Shown: positions 1 to 7,049, counted from the first letter of the stretch. The stretch: DNA of 10,848 nt from Planctomycetaceae bacterium (GCA_027000105.1 JALTOP010000454.1:1-10848); one strand, 5' to 3'. A program made the numbers and translations. The notes: generated by a model from the letters alone, not told the origin.

Positions 1-2
1 AT

Positions 3-1919
3 GCCAATCATAATCGACAACTGGAACTCCAGGAGCAATTCAAAAAACAGAACATTACCTCGATTGACCAGGCCGTCAAAAAAGCCAATCAGCGTATTCG
101 CGATCTCGAAGAATTGACCAGACTCCGCATTCAGGAAACCGAATACGAGCAGCGTATTCGCAGTGCCCAGGCGCAGCTTGTCAAACTTCAGGATGGAGCC
201 GAACTGCCGTGGTGGGCCTCGTTGATGCTGACACTGTTCTTCATGGCTGGCGGCTTCTTTGTTGTCGCCGGCCTGTTCAAGGGAATACAGACCGGCTGGC
301 TCGTCGGGACAATCTACGTGCTGACCGGCATCATGGGAACCGGTCTCGCCTGGGCCATGCGTCTGCACTACGAACAGGGGGATACCGATCTGCAACTTCG
401 ACTGGATGAAGAAATAGATCAGTGCCAGTTCGAGCTTGAAAAAACCAGAAGCCGCATTGAACAAATTGCCGGTACACCGGGGAAAATGCATTTACTTCCT
501 TCCGATCTGCAAAAAAAACCGACAGAAGCGGAAATGATCCGCCAGGCAACAGAAAAGTTGACGGAGTTGGAACGTCTGGCCCGCGATGAAGAGAAAATCA
601 AACTGACCAGAAAGAAACTTTCGGTCTATCGGGGGAAACTGGGCGAGTACCAGCGGGATGCCAATGCCGCTCGGCAGTCCTGGTGCGATCTGTTAAAGAG
701 ACTCGGCTTGAAGGAAACGGTTTACACATCTGAAGCCTTTGAAGAATGGCAACGGGCATGCGATCTGAAACAGACGCTCACGCAATGGGATGCCTCGAAA
801 AAGGATGTTCAACGACATTCGGAAATTCTGTCACTGTTCCGGGAACAGATGGAACAGATTTCCCGACGCATGCAACTGGAAAATCGCCCACACGGCTCGC
901 TGATACAGACTCTTTCGCATTGGGAAACCGTGCTCGACCAATACGAGCGGGTCAAGGACTCCTACCTGAAACGGAAAAGTGAATACCAGCGTCTCAAACA
1001 GGAACTGGAAACTGTTCAAGAAAGAATGAGCCTGGAAAAACAGAACCTGCAAACGTTGCTGAAACGGGGACAGGCGGAGACGAGAGAACAGTTCCACGAA
1101 AATGCCCGTCAGTTGCAGCAACTGCAACAGTTGCGTACGCAAGTTGAAGATCTTGATGACCAGCTCGCCACACTGGCCCGGGAAGAACCGGAATTGGCGA
1201 TCGTCGAAGAGGATTTGCTGCAATTCGATCCGCAACAGACAGAGGAACGAATCGAAATCATCGGTCTGGAAATTGAAGAACTGGAGCACGATATCGAACA
1301 GGCGTACCAGCAACTGGGACGTATCAGACAAACTCGGGCCGACCTCGAAAGCGATACGACACTGGCTGATCTGAAGACCCGTCAGGCTCGCCTGCTTGAC
1401 CGCGCCCGTGTGACGCTTCGGGATTGGCAAGCCTCACAACGGGCGAACTCGGCCTTTTCAGAGATGATCGGTCAACTCGAACGGGATTACCAACCGGAGA
1501 CGCTCGCCAGAGCTTCCCACTATCTTCTGAAACTGACTTGCGGGCGTTATGAACAGGTACGCACTCCTTTCGGTTCCCACGAACTTCTTGTCCATGAAAA
1601 AGATGGTTCGGTTCGACAGGTTTCCGAACTGAGCGACGGGACCCGCGAACAGCTTTTCCTGGCCGTTCGGATGGCGTTGATCGATCTGTTCGCCGGGCAG
1701 GGGATCGAGTTACCGATCGTGCTGGACGATATCTGTGTCAACTTCGACCAGATTCGCACCGAGGCGGCAGTAAAGACGCTGATCGAGTTCGCTCATGACA
1801 AACAAATCCTGTTCTTCACCTGTCATGATCATTTGGCGAACCTGTTCAAGGAACACGGAATCGAACCGACCTGGCTTCCCGAAGTGCAATCCGAAGAACA
1901 ACAGCTTCTCGCCGGCTGA
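3..1919 (+). CDS. YhaN-like SMC/Rad50-type ATPase, C-terminal part (5' truncated by window edge)
   Basis: The reading frame is open from the left edge, giving 638 visible residues, so the TTG at 114 is internal and not a start. Heavily charged, Gln/Glu-rich coiled coil fills most of the visible protein. It is interrupted at about residues 70-119 by two hydrophobic helices separated by about six residues (the first begins WWASLMLTLFF), a membrane hairpin. The C-terminus carries an ABC-type head: signature LSDGTREQLFLAVR (about 543-556), Walker B LPIVLDDICVNFD (about 570-582) and an H-loop FFTCHDH (about 604-610). The Walker A half lies before the window. Signature LSxGTxEQL plus a hairpin inside the coiled coil fits Bacillus YhaN better than soluble SbcC or Rad50. 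YhaN-type proteins usually neighbour a YhaO/SbcD-like metallophosphoesterase, which would be off the left edge. Role inferred: DNA-end or repair ATPase tethered at the membrane. The gene converges on the minus-strand genes to its right. Confidence 0.85.
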   Translation, partial: ANHNRQLELQEQFKKQNITSIDQAVKKANQRIRDLEELTRLRIQETEYEQRIRSAQAQLVKLQDGAELPWWASLMLTLFFMAGGFFVVAGLFKGIQTGWLVGTIYVLTGIMGTGLAWAMRLHYEQGDTDLQLRLDEEIDQCQFELEKTRSRIEQIAGTPGKMHLLPSDLQKKPTEAEMIRQATEKLTELERLARDEEKIKLTRKKLSVYRGKLGEYQRDANAARQSWCDLLKRLGLKETVYTSEAFEEWQRACDLKQTLTQWDASKKDVQRHSEILSLFREQMEQISRRMQLENRPHGSLIQTLSHWETVLDQYERVKDSYLKRKSEYQRLKQELETVQERMSLEKQNLQTLLKRGQAETREQFHENARQLQQLQQLRTQVEDLDDQLATLAREEPELAIVEEDLLQFDPQQTEERIEIIGLEIEELEHDIEQAYQQLGRIRQTRADLESDTTLADLKTRQARLLDRARVTLRDWQASQRANSAFSEMIGQLERDYQPETLARASHYLLKLTCGRYEQVRTPFGSHELLVHEKDGSVRQVSELSDGTREQLFLAVRMALIDLFAGQGIELPIVLDDICVNFDQIRTEAAVKTLIEFAHDKQILFFTCHDHLANLFKEHGIEPTWLPEVQSEEQQLLAG

Positions 1920-1923
1920 ACGG

Positions 1924-1960
1924 AGCAGGGAATTGCGGGATTCAATTTCCCTTTCCTGCT
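1924..1960. terminator. Imperfect hairpin between convergent gene ends (possible bidirectional terminator)
   Basis: AGCAGG (1924-1929) pairs with CCTGCT (1955-1960). Inside that, GAATTG (1930-1935) pairs with CAATTTC (1943-1949) with a one-base bulge. A five-base bulge separates the two stems. It sits 5 nt after the stop of the plus-strand ATPase and overlaps the last codons of the convergent small gene. There is no clear T-run on either side, so intrinsic termination here is only a possibility. Confidence 0.25.
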
Positions 1961-2226
1961 TTCCGTGCTTCCATTGCGTCGCCGAGTCCGGTTCTGTTTT
2001 GAGGATCATTTTCTTCAAGCCAGCGTTGGAGGGCCTCCCTGTTCTGTTTTGTTGGCTCTTTATCGAAAGCTGCCCGTAACGCCTTGCCGACACCAAGTAC
2101 GTGACGCGCAATCTTCAGCCTGGGGCCAAATCCCCAAAGACCGATACGCGCCAACAGGGTTCCCAACGCGGATCCTCCCAGATGCGAAACAGCCAGTGTT
2201 GCCAAAATGCCTGCCAGCGACGTCAT
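1942..2226 (-). CDS. Small hydrophobic hypothetical protein (94 aa)
   Basis: Family not recognised. From the ATG at 2226 the protein begins MTSLAGILATLAVSHLGG. Its first ~33 residues are hydrophobic and rich in Gly, Ala and Leu (also ALGTLLARIGLWGFG), consistent with one or two short membrane-associated helices. A basic, helical segment follows, then a charged tail (about residues 55-94) rich in Lys, Glu and Arg. The 2226 start is chosen because AGGAAAGG lies about 7 nt upstream of it. An in-frame ATG at 2268 would add 14 polar residues and has only a weak GAGAG ahead of it, so it is second choice. The gene lies 135 bp downstream of the protease-thioredoxin gene on the same strand and may be the last gene of that unit. 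A small membrane anchor or holin-like partner is possible, but nothing in the sequence proves it. Confidence 0.6.
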   Translation of the reverse strand: MTSLAGILATLAVSHLGGSALGTLLARIGLWGFGPRLKIARHVLGVGKALRAAFDKEPTKQNREALQRWLEENDPQNRTGLGDAMEARKAGKGN

Positions 2227-2268
2227 TAAAATACCTTTCCTGTCCGAAAATTGAATACGATGAAACAT

Positions 2269-2296
2269 GCGTCTCTCAAGTTGCGTCTCTCAAATT
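2269..2296. repeat. 14-nt tandem duplication upstream of the small hypothetical gene
   Basis: Two adjacent 14-nt units, GCGTCTCTCAAGTT (2269-2282) and GCGTCTCTCAAATT (2283-2296), differ at one base. On the minus strand each unit contains TTGAGA, close to a -35 hexamer, and GAGAG. The array abuts the in-frame ATG at 2268 of the small gene. No matching -10 is evident. Confidence 0.85.
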
Positions 2297-2361
2297 GCAC
2301 CCACGTCTGCTATTTGGCAAATAACTGCCCGGAGATGGAGATAAGGAGAACCGACGCCGAT

Positions 2362-3690
2362 TCAATCGAGAAACCTTTTCTGTGCCAAGCCGGTGAGCAA
2401 ACCGAACAATCCCCAAAGAAAATGTACTGGTTGCCCGTGAAACTCGGTGCGTATCGCTTTCAGATCGCTTTTCACTTTTGAAACCTGTTCCAGCGTTTTT
2501 TTCTGATCCGATTTCAATATCGCAATGGCTTTGACTTTCCCGAGCAGACCCGATTGTTTGAACGTCTCCAAATCCTGTTTTGTCTGCGTTGTCTGCTCGC
2601 GCAATGCGTTCAGATCGTGCAACACCCGCTGCAGGGCAGAATCGTTCGGAGGAGGCTCCCGTTCTTCCGCGTTCAATTCTTCTTCCGGTTCATTCGGCAA
2701 TTTTTCTTCGCCGGGCGAAGGAGGAGAAGGGGGAAGTTCAAGCGATCGTCTTTCGCGTTCTCCAACCAATCCCTTCCAGAGATGGCGAAATATGGCAGAG
2801 AGCCAGCCGAGCAGGCCCCGCCTTCCGGTTCGAGTGTATCCTACACGATATTTATCCGTCCCCCTGATCCAGATTGTGGGGAAGGTGAGGTGATCCATTT
2901 TCGGATCAGCCACTTTCCAGAATTCCTGATACAACTCCGGTTCACTCCATCGCTTTGACTGGCGATCCCATTTCACAAACCGGAAGTTGTAGCTATCGAA
3001 ATAGCCCGCCTGCACATCCTGCTTCAGTTGCTCACACGGAAGGCAGTTATCTGTTGAAAAGACGACGACAACACTTCCCCGAACGGTCATGTCCTGCTGG
3101 TTTGAACGGCTTTTTTTCGCCTGAAGAACCGCCTCACGAGTCACTTTCCAACCGGCAAATCCGGAACGATGAACGCTCAGATCGGCATCCACATGCAAGG
3201 CGATTCCGATCACTTCTCCCTGTTCGTTCAACAGAGGCCCTCCACTGTTCCCGGTCGCGATACGGTGATTCGTGTAATTCAGGCCGAGCCCGTTTCCGCC
3301 TGTGATCTCCCCTTCGATACGTGCCCAGTGTCCTCCCGGATAACCAAGTGAATAAACGGCTTCTCCCACGCGTGGCGGTTCACTGGCGAGTTTCAGGCTG
3401 ATATACGGCCCGCCTTCAAGCAGAAAAACGACCGGTCCATCTTCTTCGCTTGTCGAAAAAACCTTGTGTGCAGCAACTGTCCGGTTTTGCAGCTTTACTG
3501 TTACGGTTCCAGGGTGCTGACAATGTTTTGCGGTGACAAGCAGATTCCCTTCCACCACAAAGCCGGTACACCCATCGAACGGAATGACCGCGTCGCGTTC
3601 GGCTGCAAACAGGGGAGTTTCTGCCTGATGGATCTGTTGGAATATTATCGCTACTATTGCTATAGATAATGCCATTTTATACTTTTTCAT
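2362..3690 (-). CDS. Exported trypsin-like serine protease fused to a thioredoxin-like domain and coiled coil
   Basis: The 442-aa protein begins MKKYKMALSIAIVAIIF and carries an N-terminal signal peptide ending near residue 29, so it should be exported. Residues ~34-190 are a chymotrypsin-fold protease with a visible triad: His56 in VTAKHC, probable Asp84 in SEEDGPVVFL, and Ser149 in ATGNSGGPLL. Cys41 and Cys57 are placed as in the disulfide flanking the trypsin histidine. Residues ~203-285 look thioredoxin-like: VVVVFSTDNCLPCEQL gives a CxxC (Cys216/Cys219), and TFPTIWI gives the usual cis-proline. There follow a hydrophobic-basic stretch (~291-309), a Pro/Glu linker (~318-350), a coiled coil (~351-417) and a short hydrophobic end (FLWGLFGLLTGLA). 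There is no PDZ domain, unlike HtrA/DegP. The ATG overlaps the preceding gene's stop by ATGA, with AAAGGAAA just upstream, so the two are probably translationally coupled. Substrate unknown; periplasmic quality control or processing is inferred. Confidence 0.85.
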   Translation of the reverse strand: MKKYKMALSIAIVAIIFQQIHQAETPLFAAERDAVIPFDGCTGFVVEGNLLVTAKHCQHPGTVTVKLQNRTVAAHKVFSTSEEDGPVVFLLEGGPYISLKLASEPPRVGEAVYSLGYPGGHWARIEGEITGGNGLGLNYTNHRIATGNSGGPLLNEQGEVIGIALHVDADLSVHRSGFAGWKVTREAVLQAKKSRSNQQDMTVRGSVVVVFSTDNCLPCEQLKQDVQAGYFDSYNFRFVKWDRQSKRWSEPELYQEFWKVADPKMDHLTFPTIWIRGTDKYRVGYTRTGRRGLLGWLSAIFRHLWKGLVGERERRSLELPPSPPSPGEEKLPNEPEEELNAEEREPPPNDSALQRVLHDLNALREQTTQTKQDLETFKQSGLLGKVKAIAILKSDQKKTLEQVSKVKSDLKAIRTEFHGQPVHFLWGLFGLLTGLAQKRFLD

Positions 3691-4328
3691 CGGTTTCCTT
3701 TCTCTGCTGATGTGACTGTCGAATTGAATTCCCGCTCGAACTGGAAGGTTCCTTCGCGCACAAGCTGGCGTAACAGATCGGCCGGGTTGTAACGTGTCGG
3801 ATTATCGCGATTCATCCGGTTCAACCGCATCAGGACGGCTGCAACAAGCTCCGAACAGAACAGCTCATTCAAATCGGCGTGCGGAAGCAGCCTGGTTCGT
3901 TTGAACAATCGGGTTCCGGAAAGCAAAGCTCCCCCCATGTCGTAGGTGATCTCCTTTCCGATAAAGTGCTGGACAAGAATTCGGCTCAGCAGATCCGATT
4001 CTTCATCCACCAACCGATCGATCGGAGAAAGGCGATACAGATCGACGTGCCCTCCTTCGTTGACATAGTCCTGAATTCGCAGTTCGGGCAGATGAGCCTG
4101 AACACCTTTGACAGGACGCCCGAGAATCGCGCAAGGATGCCTGCTGAGCGTCGTTGATTCTACCCAGACCGGCGAACCGTGATATTGACAAATGACCGCG
4201 ATATGTGACGGGCCGATCCTCAATCGCCTCGGTGCCAGCAACGAAGCAGTCCCGTAACTGATCACCCGACCGGTCCAACTCGGACTGTAACACGCCAGTA
4301 AATCAAGCGCGTGAAACTCGCCATACAT
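3687..4328 (-). CDS. Permuted NlpC/P60 (YiiX/YebB-like) papain-fold hydrolase
   Basis: The 213-aa protein shows the order expected of circularly permuted NlpC/P60 enzymes: His42 in GPSHIAVICQY, an acidic residue Glu57 in VWVESTT, and the nucleophile Cys158 late in the chain in LFCSELVAAVL. The typical downstream YNPADLLRQL also follows. Related proteins cleave amide or thioester bonds in peptidoglycan peptides, lipids or protein adducts; the substrate here cannot be told. No signal peptide is visible, so it is probably cytoplasmic or membrane-associated, in contrast to the exported protease encoded next. The start is the ATG at 4328, because GGGGAGG lies 6 nt upstream; the TTG two codons earlier would leave no spacing. 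It is the first gene after the strong promoter at 4366-4393, and its TGA overlaps the protease ATG. Confidence 0.8.
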   Translation of the reverse strand: MYGEFHALDLLACYSPSWTGRVISYGTASLLAPRRLRIGPSHIAVICQYHGSPVWVESTTLSRHPCAILGRPVKGVQAHLPELRIQDYVNEGGHVDLYRLSPIDRLVDEESDLLSRILVQHFIGKEITYDMGGALLSGTRLFKRTRLLPHADLNELFCSELVAAVLMRLNRMNRDNPTRYNPADLLRQLVREGTFQFEREFNSTVTSAEKGNR

Positions 4329-4334
4329 CAGCAA

Positions 4335-4341
4335 CCTCCCC
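4335..4341 (-). promoter_or_regulatory. Strong Shine-Dalgarno (GGGGAGG) of the NlpC/P60-like gene
   Basis: On the minus strand GGGGAGG is followed by six bases and the ATG at 4328. It decides the start over the upstream in-frame TTG and is the strongest ribosome binding site in the window. Confidence 0.75.
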
Positions 4342-4365
4342 TTTTCTAAAAATGTACATAAGTAT

Positions 4366-4393
4366 ATTATACCAGAAAAAGGGGGCGATGCAA
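4366..4393 (-). promoter_or_regulatory. Sigma-70-type promoter with extended -10 driving the NlpC/protease unit
   Basis: On the minus strand, TTGCAT (4388-4393) is followed by a 16-nt spacer and a perfect TATAAT (4366-4371) preceded by TGG, giving an extended -10. The -35 is weak (TTG only), but extended -10 promoters tolerate this. The -10 is embedded in the 11-nt palindrome GTATATTATAC (4362-4372), and a second palindrome, ATGTACAT (4352-4359), follows near the expected transcription start. Either could bind a repressor. The untranslated leader would be about 30 nt. Confidence 0.6.
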
Positions 4394-4687
4394 TCTGTTC
4401 TGGTCAGTCTGTCTGTTTGAGAAAGAGGTGCTTCGGATAGATGCCTCGAATAGCTGTTTCAACGGCATAGGCACAGGCAGAACAGGGAGCATTCAGGGAG
4501 AAAACCAGCGAGGGGGAAAAGCGGGCATCTGCGAGGAAAAGATTTTCACGCCATGCGTAGCGATGAATGGTGCGCGATGTTTTCGGGGCAATGCGCAGGA
4601 GAAAAACGCGGAATCATGTTCAACAGTGCTCAAAAAGTTTGACACCGGCTAAAAAGTTTGTCACCCGGTTTCAATTCAGAGATCTGT
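4394..4687. other. Intergenic region without a confident gene
   Basis: This gap lies between the pcrA stop and the NlpC-unit promoter. It contains a minus-strand open frame with no usual start codon (4404-4613), a small hairpin (TGCGC at 4571-4575 with GCGCA at 4592-4596) and the tandem repeat at 4632-4670. A plus-strand open frame from GTG 4428 to 4652 has no recognisable protein character and runs through the repeat. No tRNA-like or other structured RNA was recognised. Confidence 0.5.
4632..4670. repeat. Imperfect 19-20 nt tandem repeat downstream of pcrA
   Basis: The units are AAAAAGTTTGACACCGGCT (4632-4650) and AAAAAGTTTGTCACCCGGTT (4651-4670). On the minus strand, which is the direction of pcrA transcription, the consensus is CCGGnTGWCAAACTTTTT, beginning about 20 nt after the pcrA stop. 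The A/T difference between copies makes TGACA...TGTCA a 5-bp inverted repeat, shortly before the second T5 tract. It may help to terminate pcrA transcription, or it may be a copy of a dispersed repeat. Confidence 0.75.
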
Positions 4688-6976
4688 CTACCGGCCGACC
4701 AGTTGCAAAGGGCATTTGCTGACGATGAATGTTTCGGTACGGTTTTGCTCGTCGAAATCGACGGTAATAGTGCGACGATGCCCAAAGCCGCCCGCATTGG
4801 TGACGGTTCCCAAGCCGTAGCGCGGGTGTCTGACAGATGACCCGATCGGGAAGTTGAAGGGGAGTTCAGCGGTTTTCGGCTTCCCTTTCAATAGCGAGGC
4901 AGCTGTTGTCAATTGTGGGCGATCTTTTCGTGAAATCGCCTGGCGAACAGCTTGTAAATCGTCCTCGCTGATAACGTCCTCTTTTAGCGTGGAAGAATAG
5001 GCCGTATCGGGCAGGCCCTGGGTGAGGGTTGTGCCATCGGTCTGGACGAGATCGATTTCTGAAAGGAAGTCGCTCAGGATGGTTGGCATCGATCGTCCGT
5101 GCATTTCCCGATAATCGGAAACGGTCAGGTAAAGCTGTTCCTCCGCCCGAGTCATTCCGACGAAAAGAAGGCGGCGTTCTTCTTCGTAATCCCGCAGTGA
5201 AACTTCCTGCAAAACCCGTTCGTGAGGGAGCAGGTTCTGTTCCAGACCGACGATGTAAACAACGGGAAACTCCAACCCTTTGGCTGCGTGCAAGGTCATT
5301 AAAGTCACTTTTCCCTTGCTGTCTGTTTCGTTTTCCAGACTGTCGAGATCAGAGACGAGCGAAGTCGTTTCCAGAAAGCCTTCCAAAGTCGTTTCGTCTT
5401 CCATCATCTCATCGTAATGCTGGGCCGCTGCGACCAATTCCTCGACATTCGCCAGATGTTGGGCGTCCTGCTCGCTTTTGGTGGCATCCCATTGGCGGGT
5501 GAAACCGGTTTTGTCGATCACATCCCGAAGAAGTTGGGCCACCGATCCGGAATCGGCCAGGGAAAAATCCTGCATCATCTTCGCGAACATTTTGAGCGAA
5601 ATTCCTGCCCGTTTGGGCATTTTCGGGATTTTGTCGGCCTGTAATGCCGCCTCGATGTAGCTTAACCCGTTCGATTCGGCCCAGTTGGTCAGGCGCTGTT
5701 GGCTTGTTTTGCCGATCCCTCGCAGCGGTTTGTTCACGGCTCGAAGGAAAGCCGACCGATTTTGCGGATTGTTAATCAAATCGAGATAGGCAAGCAGCAA
5801 ACGAACCTCAGCCCGCTGATAAAAAGCAACGCCGGCGGCAATCTGATACGGCACCCGATGCCGAACCATCGCCAATTCCAACAGGCGGGAAAGTGAATTG
5901 ACACGGTAAAAAATCGCGATGTCCGACCATTTCCGCTTTCCGGAATCGACCATTTGACGAATATGTCTGGCGATCGAATCGGCTTCGTTCGGGCTATCCG
6001 GAAAACGCAACAGTTCGACCGGTTCACCCTCCGGATTGTCGGTCGTCAGTTCTTTGGCCTTTCGGTACGTATTGTTTGAGATCAGGCTGTCTGCCGCTGC
6101 GAGAATCATTTTGGTGCTGCGGAAGTTCTGCTCGAGTTTGATAACCTTTGTTTCGGGATAATCCTGTTCAAAGCGGAGGATGTTCGCAATTTTCGCTCCC
6201 CGCCAGCCGTAGATGGATTGATCGGGATCGCCCGTAACGGAAAGGTTTCGTGAATTCTGCGCCAACGCCCGTACAATCCGGTATTGGGCTTCATTCGTAT
6301 CCTGATACTCATCAACCAATACGTACTGATAGCGATCATCGTAACTGGCCCGAATTTCTTCGTGCTGTTCAAACAGATGCACGGTGTGGAGCAGCAGGTC
6401 ATCGAAATCAACCGCATTCGATTCCAGCAGAAATTTCTGATAGGCCGGGTAAACCCTGGCGACAACCGCGGTGAAGTGGTCGGCGACGGATTCCTCGAAT
6501 TGTTTGACGAAGGCATCGGCGGTGCATAGATCATTTTTCGCATTACTGATGCAGGCCAAAATTTTGTTCGGGGGATAGTGGGCCGCATCGAAATCGAGTT
6601 CGTGCAAGACGTGTTTGATGGCCTGTTTCTGATCAGCCGTATCGAGAATGGTAAAATTCTGCTGCAGTCCAATGACATCGGAACGCTGGCGCAGCACGTG
6701 CGCACAAAAACGGTGGAACGTACTGACCCAAAGATTGCGACTCTCTGAAAGATTCTTGAGCCGATCCGACATTTCCGAAGCGGCCTTGTTGGTAAAGGTG
6801 ATCGCCAAAATGTTCCAGGGGCGCACCCCTTTTTCGATCAATCGGGCGATTCGCTGCGTGACGACGCGTGTTTTTCCCGAACCAGGCCCCGCCAGTACCA
6901 GCATCGGGCCGGAGAAATGCTCCACTGCTTCCTGTTGAGCGGGCGTTAATTGAATTGCTGTTCCTGCCTGTGACAC
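4688..6976 (-). CDS. pcrA: ATP-dependent DNA helicase PcrA/UvrD (superfamily 1A)
   Basis: The 762-aa protein is a complete SF1A helicase of normal length, a 3'-5' translocase used in nucleotide excision and mismatch repair, clearing of stalled forks and rolling-circle replication. All motifs are visible in order: Q-motif region LTPAQQEAV (10-18), Walker A AGPGSGKT (29-36), Ia ITFTNKAASEM (59-69), II VDEYQD (221-226), III VTGDPDQSIYGWRG (247-260), IV LEQNFRST (281-288), V VTLMTLHAAKGLEF (557-570) and VI EERRLLFVGMTRA (599-611). The C-terminus (VRHPRYGLGTV through the end, ~715-762) is the Tudor-like module typical of PcrA/UvrD, which binds RNA polymerase. The start is GTG at 6976, with CAGGGA about 7 nt upstream; the ATG just upstream is in another frame. 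It lies 105 bp after the amidohydrolase pair and may be read with it or from its own promoter. PcrA and UvrD are not separable here. Confidence 0.97.
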   Translation of the reverse strand: MSQAGTAIQLTPAQQEAVEHFSGPMLVLAGPGSGKTRVVTQRIARLIEKGVRPWNILAITFTNKAASEMSDRLKNLSESRNLWVSTFHRFCAHVLRQRSDVIGLQQNFTILDTADQKQAIKHVLHELDFDAAHYPPNKILACISNAKNDLCTADAFVKQFEESVADHFTAVVARVYPAYQKFLLESNAVDFDDLLLHTVHLFEQHEEIRASYDDRYQYVLVDEYQDTNEAQYRIVRALAQNSRNLSVTGDPDQSIYGWRGAKIANILRFEQDYPETKVIKLEQNFRSTKMILAAADSLISNNTYRKAKELTTDNPEGEPVELLRFPDSPNEADSIARHIRQMVDSGKRKWSDIAIFYRVNSLSRLLELAMVRHRVPYQIAAGVAFYQRAEVRLLLAYLDLINNPQNRSAFLRAVNKPLRGIGKTSQQRLTNWAESNGLSYIEAALQADKIPKMPKRAGISLKMFAKMMQDFSLADSGSVAQLLRDVIDKTGFTRQWDATKSEQDAQHLANVEELVAAAQHYDEMMEDETTLEGFLETTSLVSDLDSLENETDSKGKVTLMTLHAAKGLEFPVVYIVGLEQNLLPHERVLQEVSLRDYEEERRLLFVGMTRAEEQLYLTVSDYREMHGRSMPTILSDFLSEIDLVQTDGTTLTQGLPDTAYSSTLKEDVISEDDLQAVRQAISRKDRPQLTTAASLLKGKPKTAELPFNFPIGSSVRHPRYGLGTVTNAGGFGHRRTITVDFDEQNRTETFIVSKCPLQLVGR

Positions 6977-7020
6977 GTCGCATCCCTGACTAAACTCAAA
7001 ATGGATTGCATGAGCAGGCC

Positions 7021-7049
7021 ATGTTACGCGGTTCGATTCTTTCAGGCAA
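7021..7049 (-). promoter_or_regulatory. Candidate promoter for pcrA
   Basis: On the minus strand, TTGCCT (7044-7049) and TAACAT (7021-7026) are separated by 17 nt; each matches the sigma-70 consensus at four of six positions. It sits in the 105-bp gap ahead of pcrA, 44 nt before the GTG. The match is modest and could be chance. Confidence 0.35.

Noticed and set aside
1110..1133. CAGTTG/CAACTG inverted repeats in the ATPase gene
   Set aside because: Explained by coding for a run of Gln-Leu coiled-coil residues.
831..1430. 199-codon minus-strand open frame
   Set aside because: Antisense to the coiled-coil part of the YhaN-like ATPase; its Phe/Leu/Gln-rich translation mirrors the Glu/Gln codons of the real gene.
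4639..4644. Perfect TTGACA (-35 like) on the plus strand in the first repeat unit
   Set aside because: No acceptable -10 follows at 16-18 nt, and no plus-strand gene starts downstream.
4428..4652. 74-codon plus-strand frame in the intergenic gap starting with GTG
   Set aside because: No domain or protein-like composition, and its end runs through the tandem repeat. It was not called as a gene.
6106..6705. 199-codon minus-strand open frame rich in Arg, Ser and Pro
   Set aside because: It lies fully inside pcrA in another frame, and pcrA has every helicase motif across this stretch.
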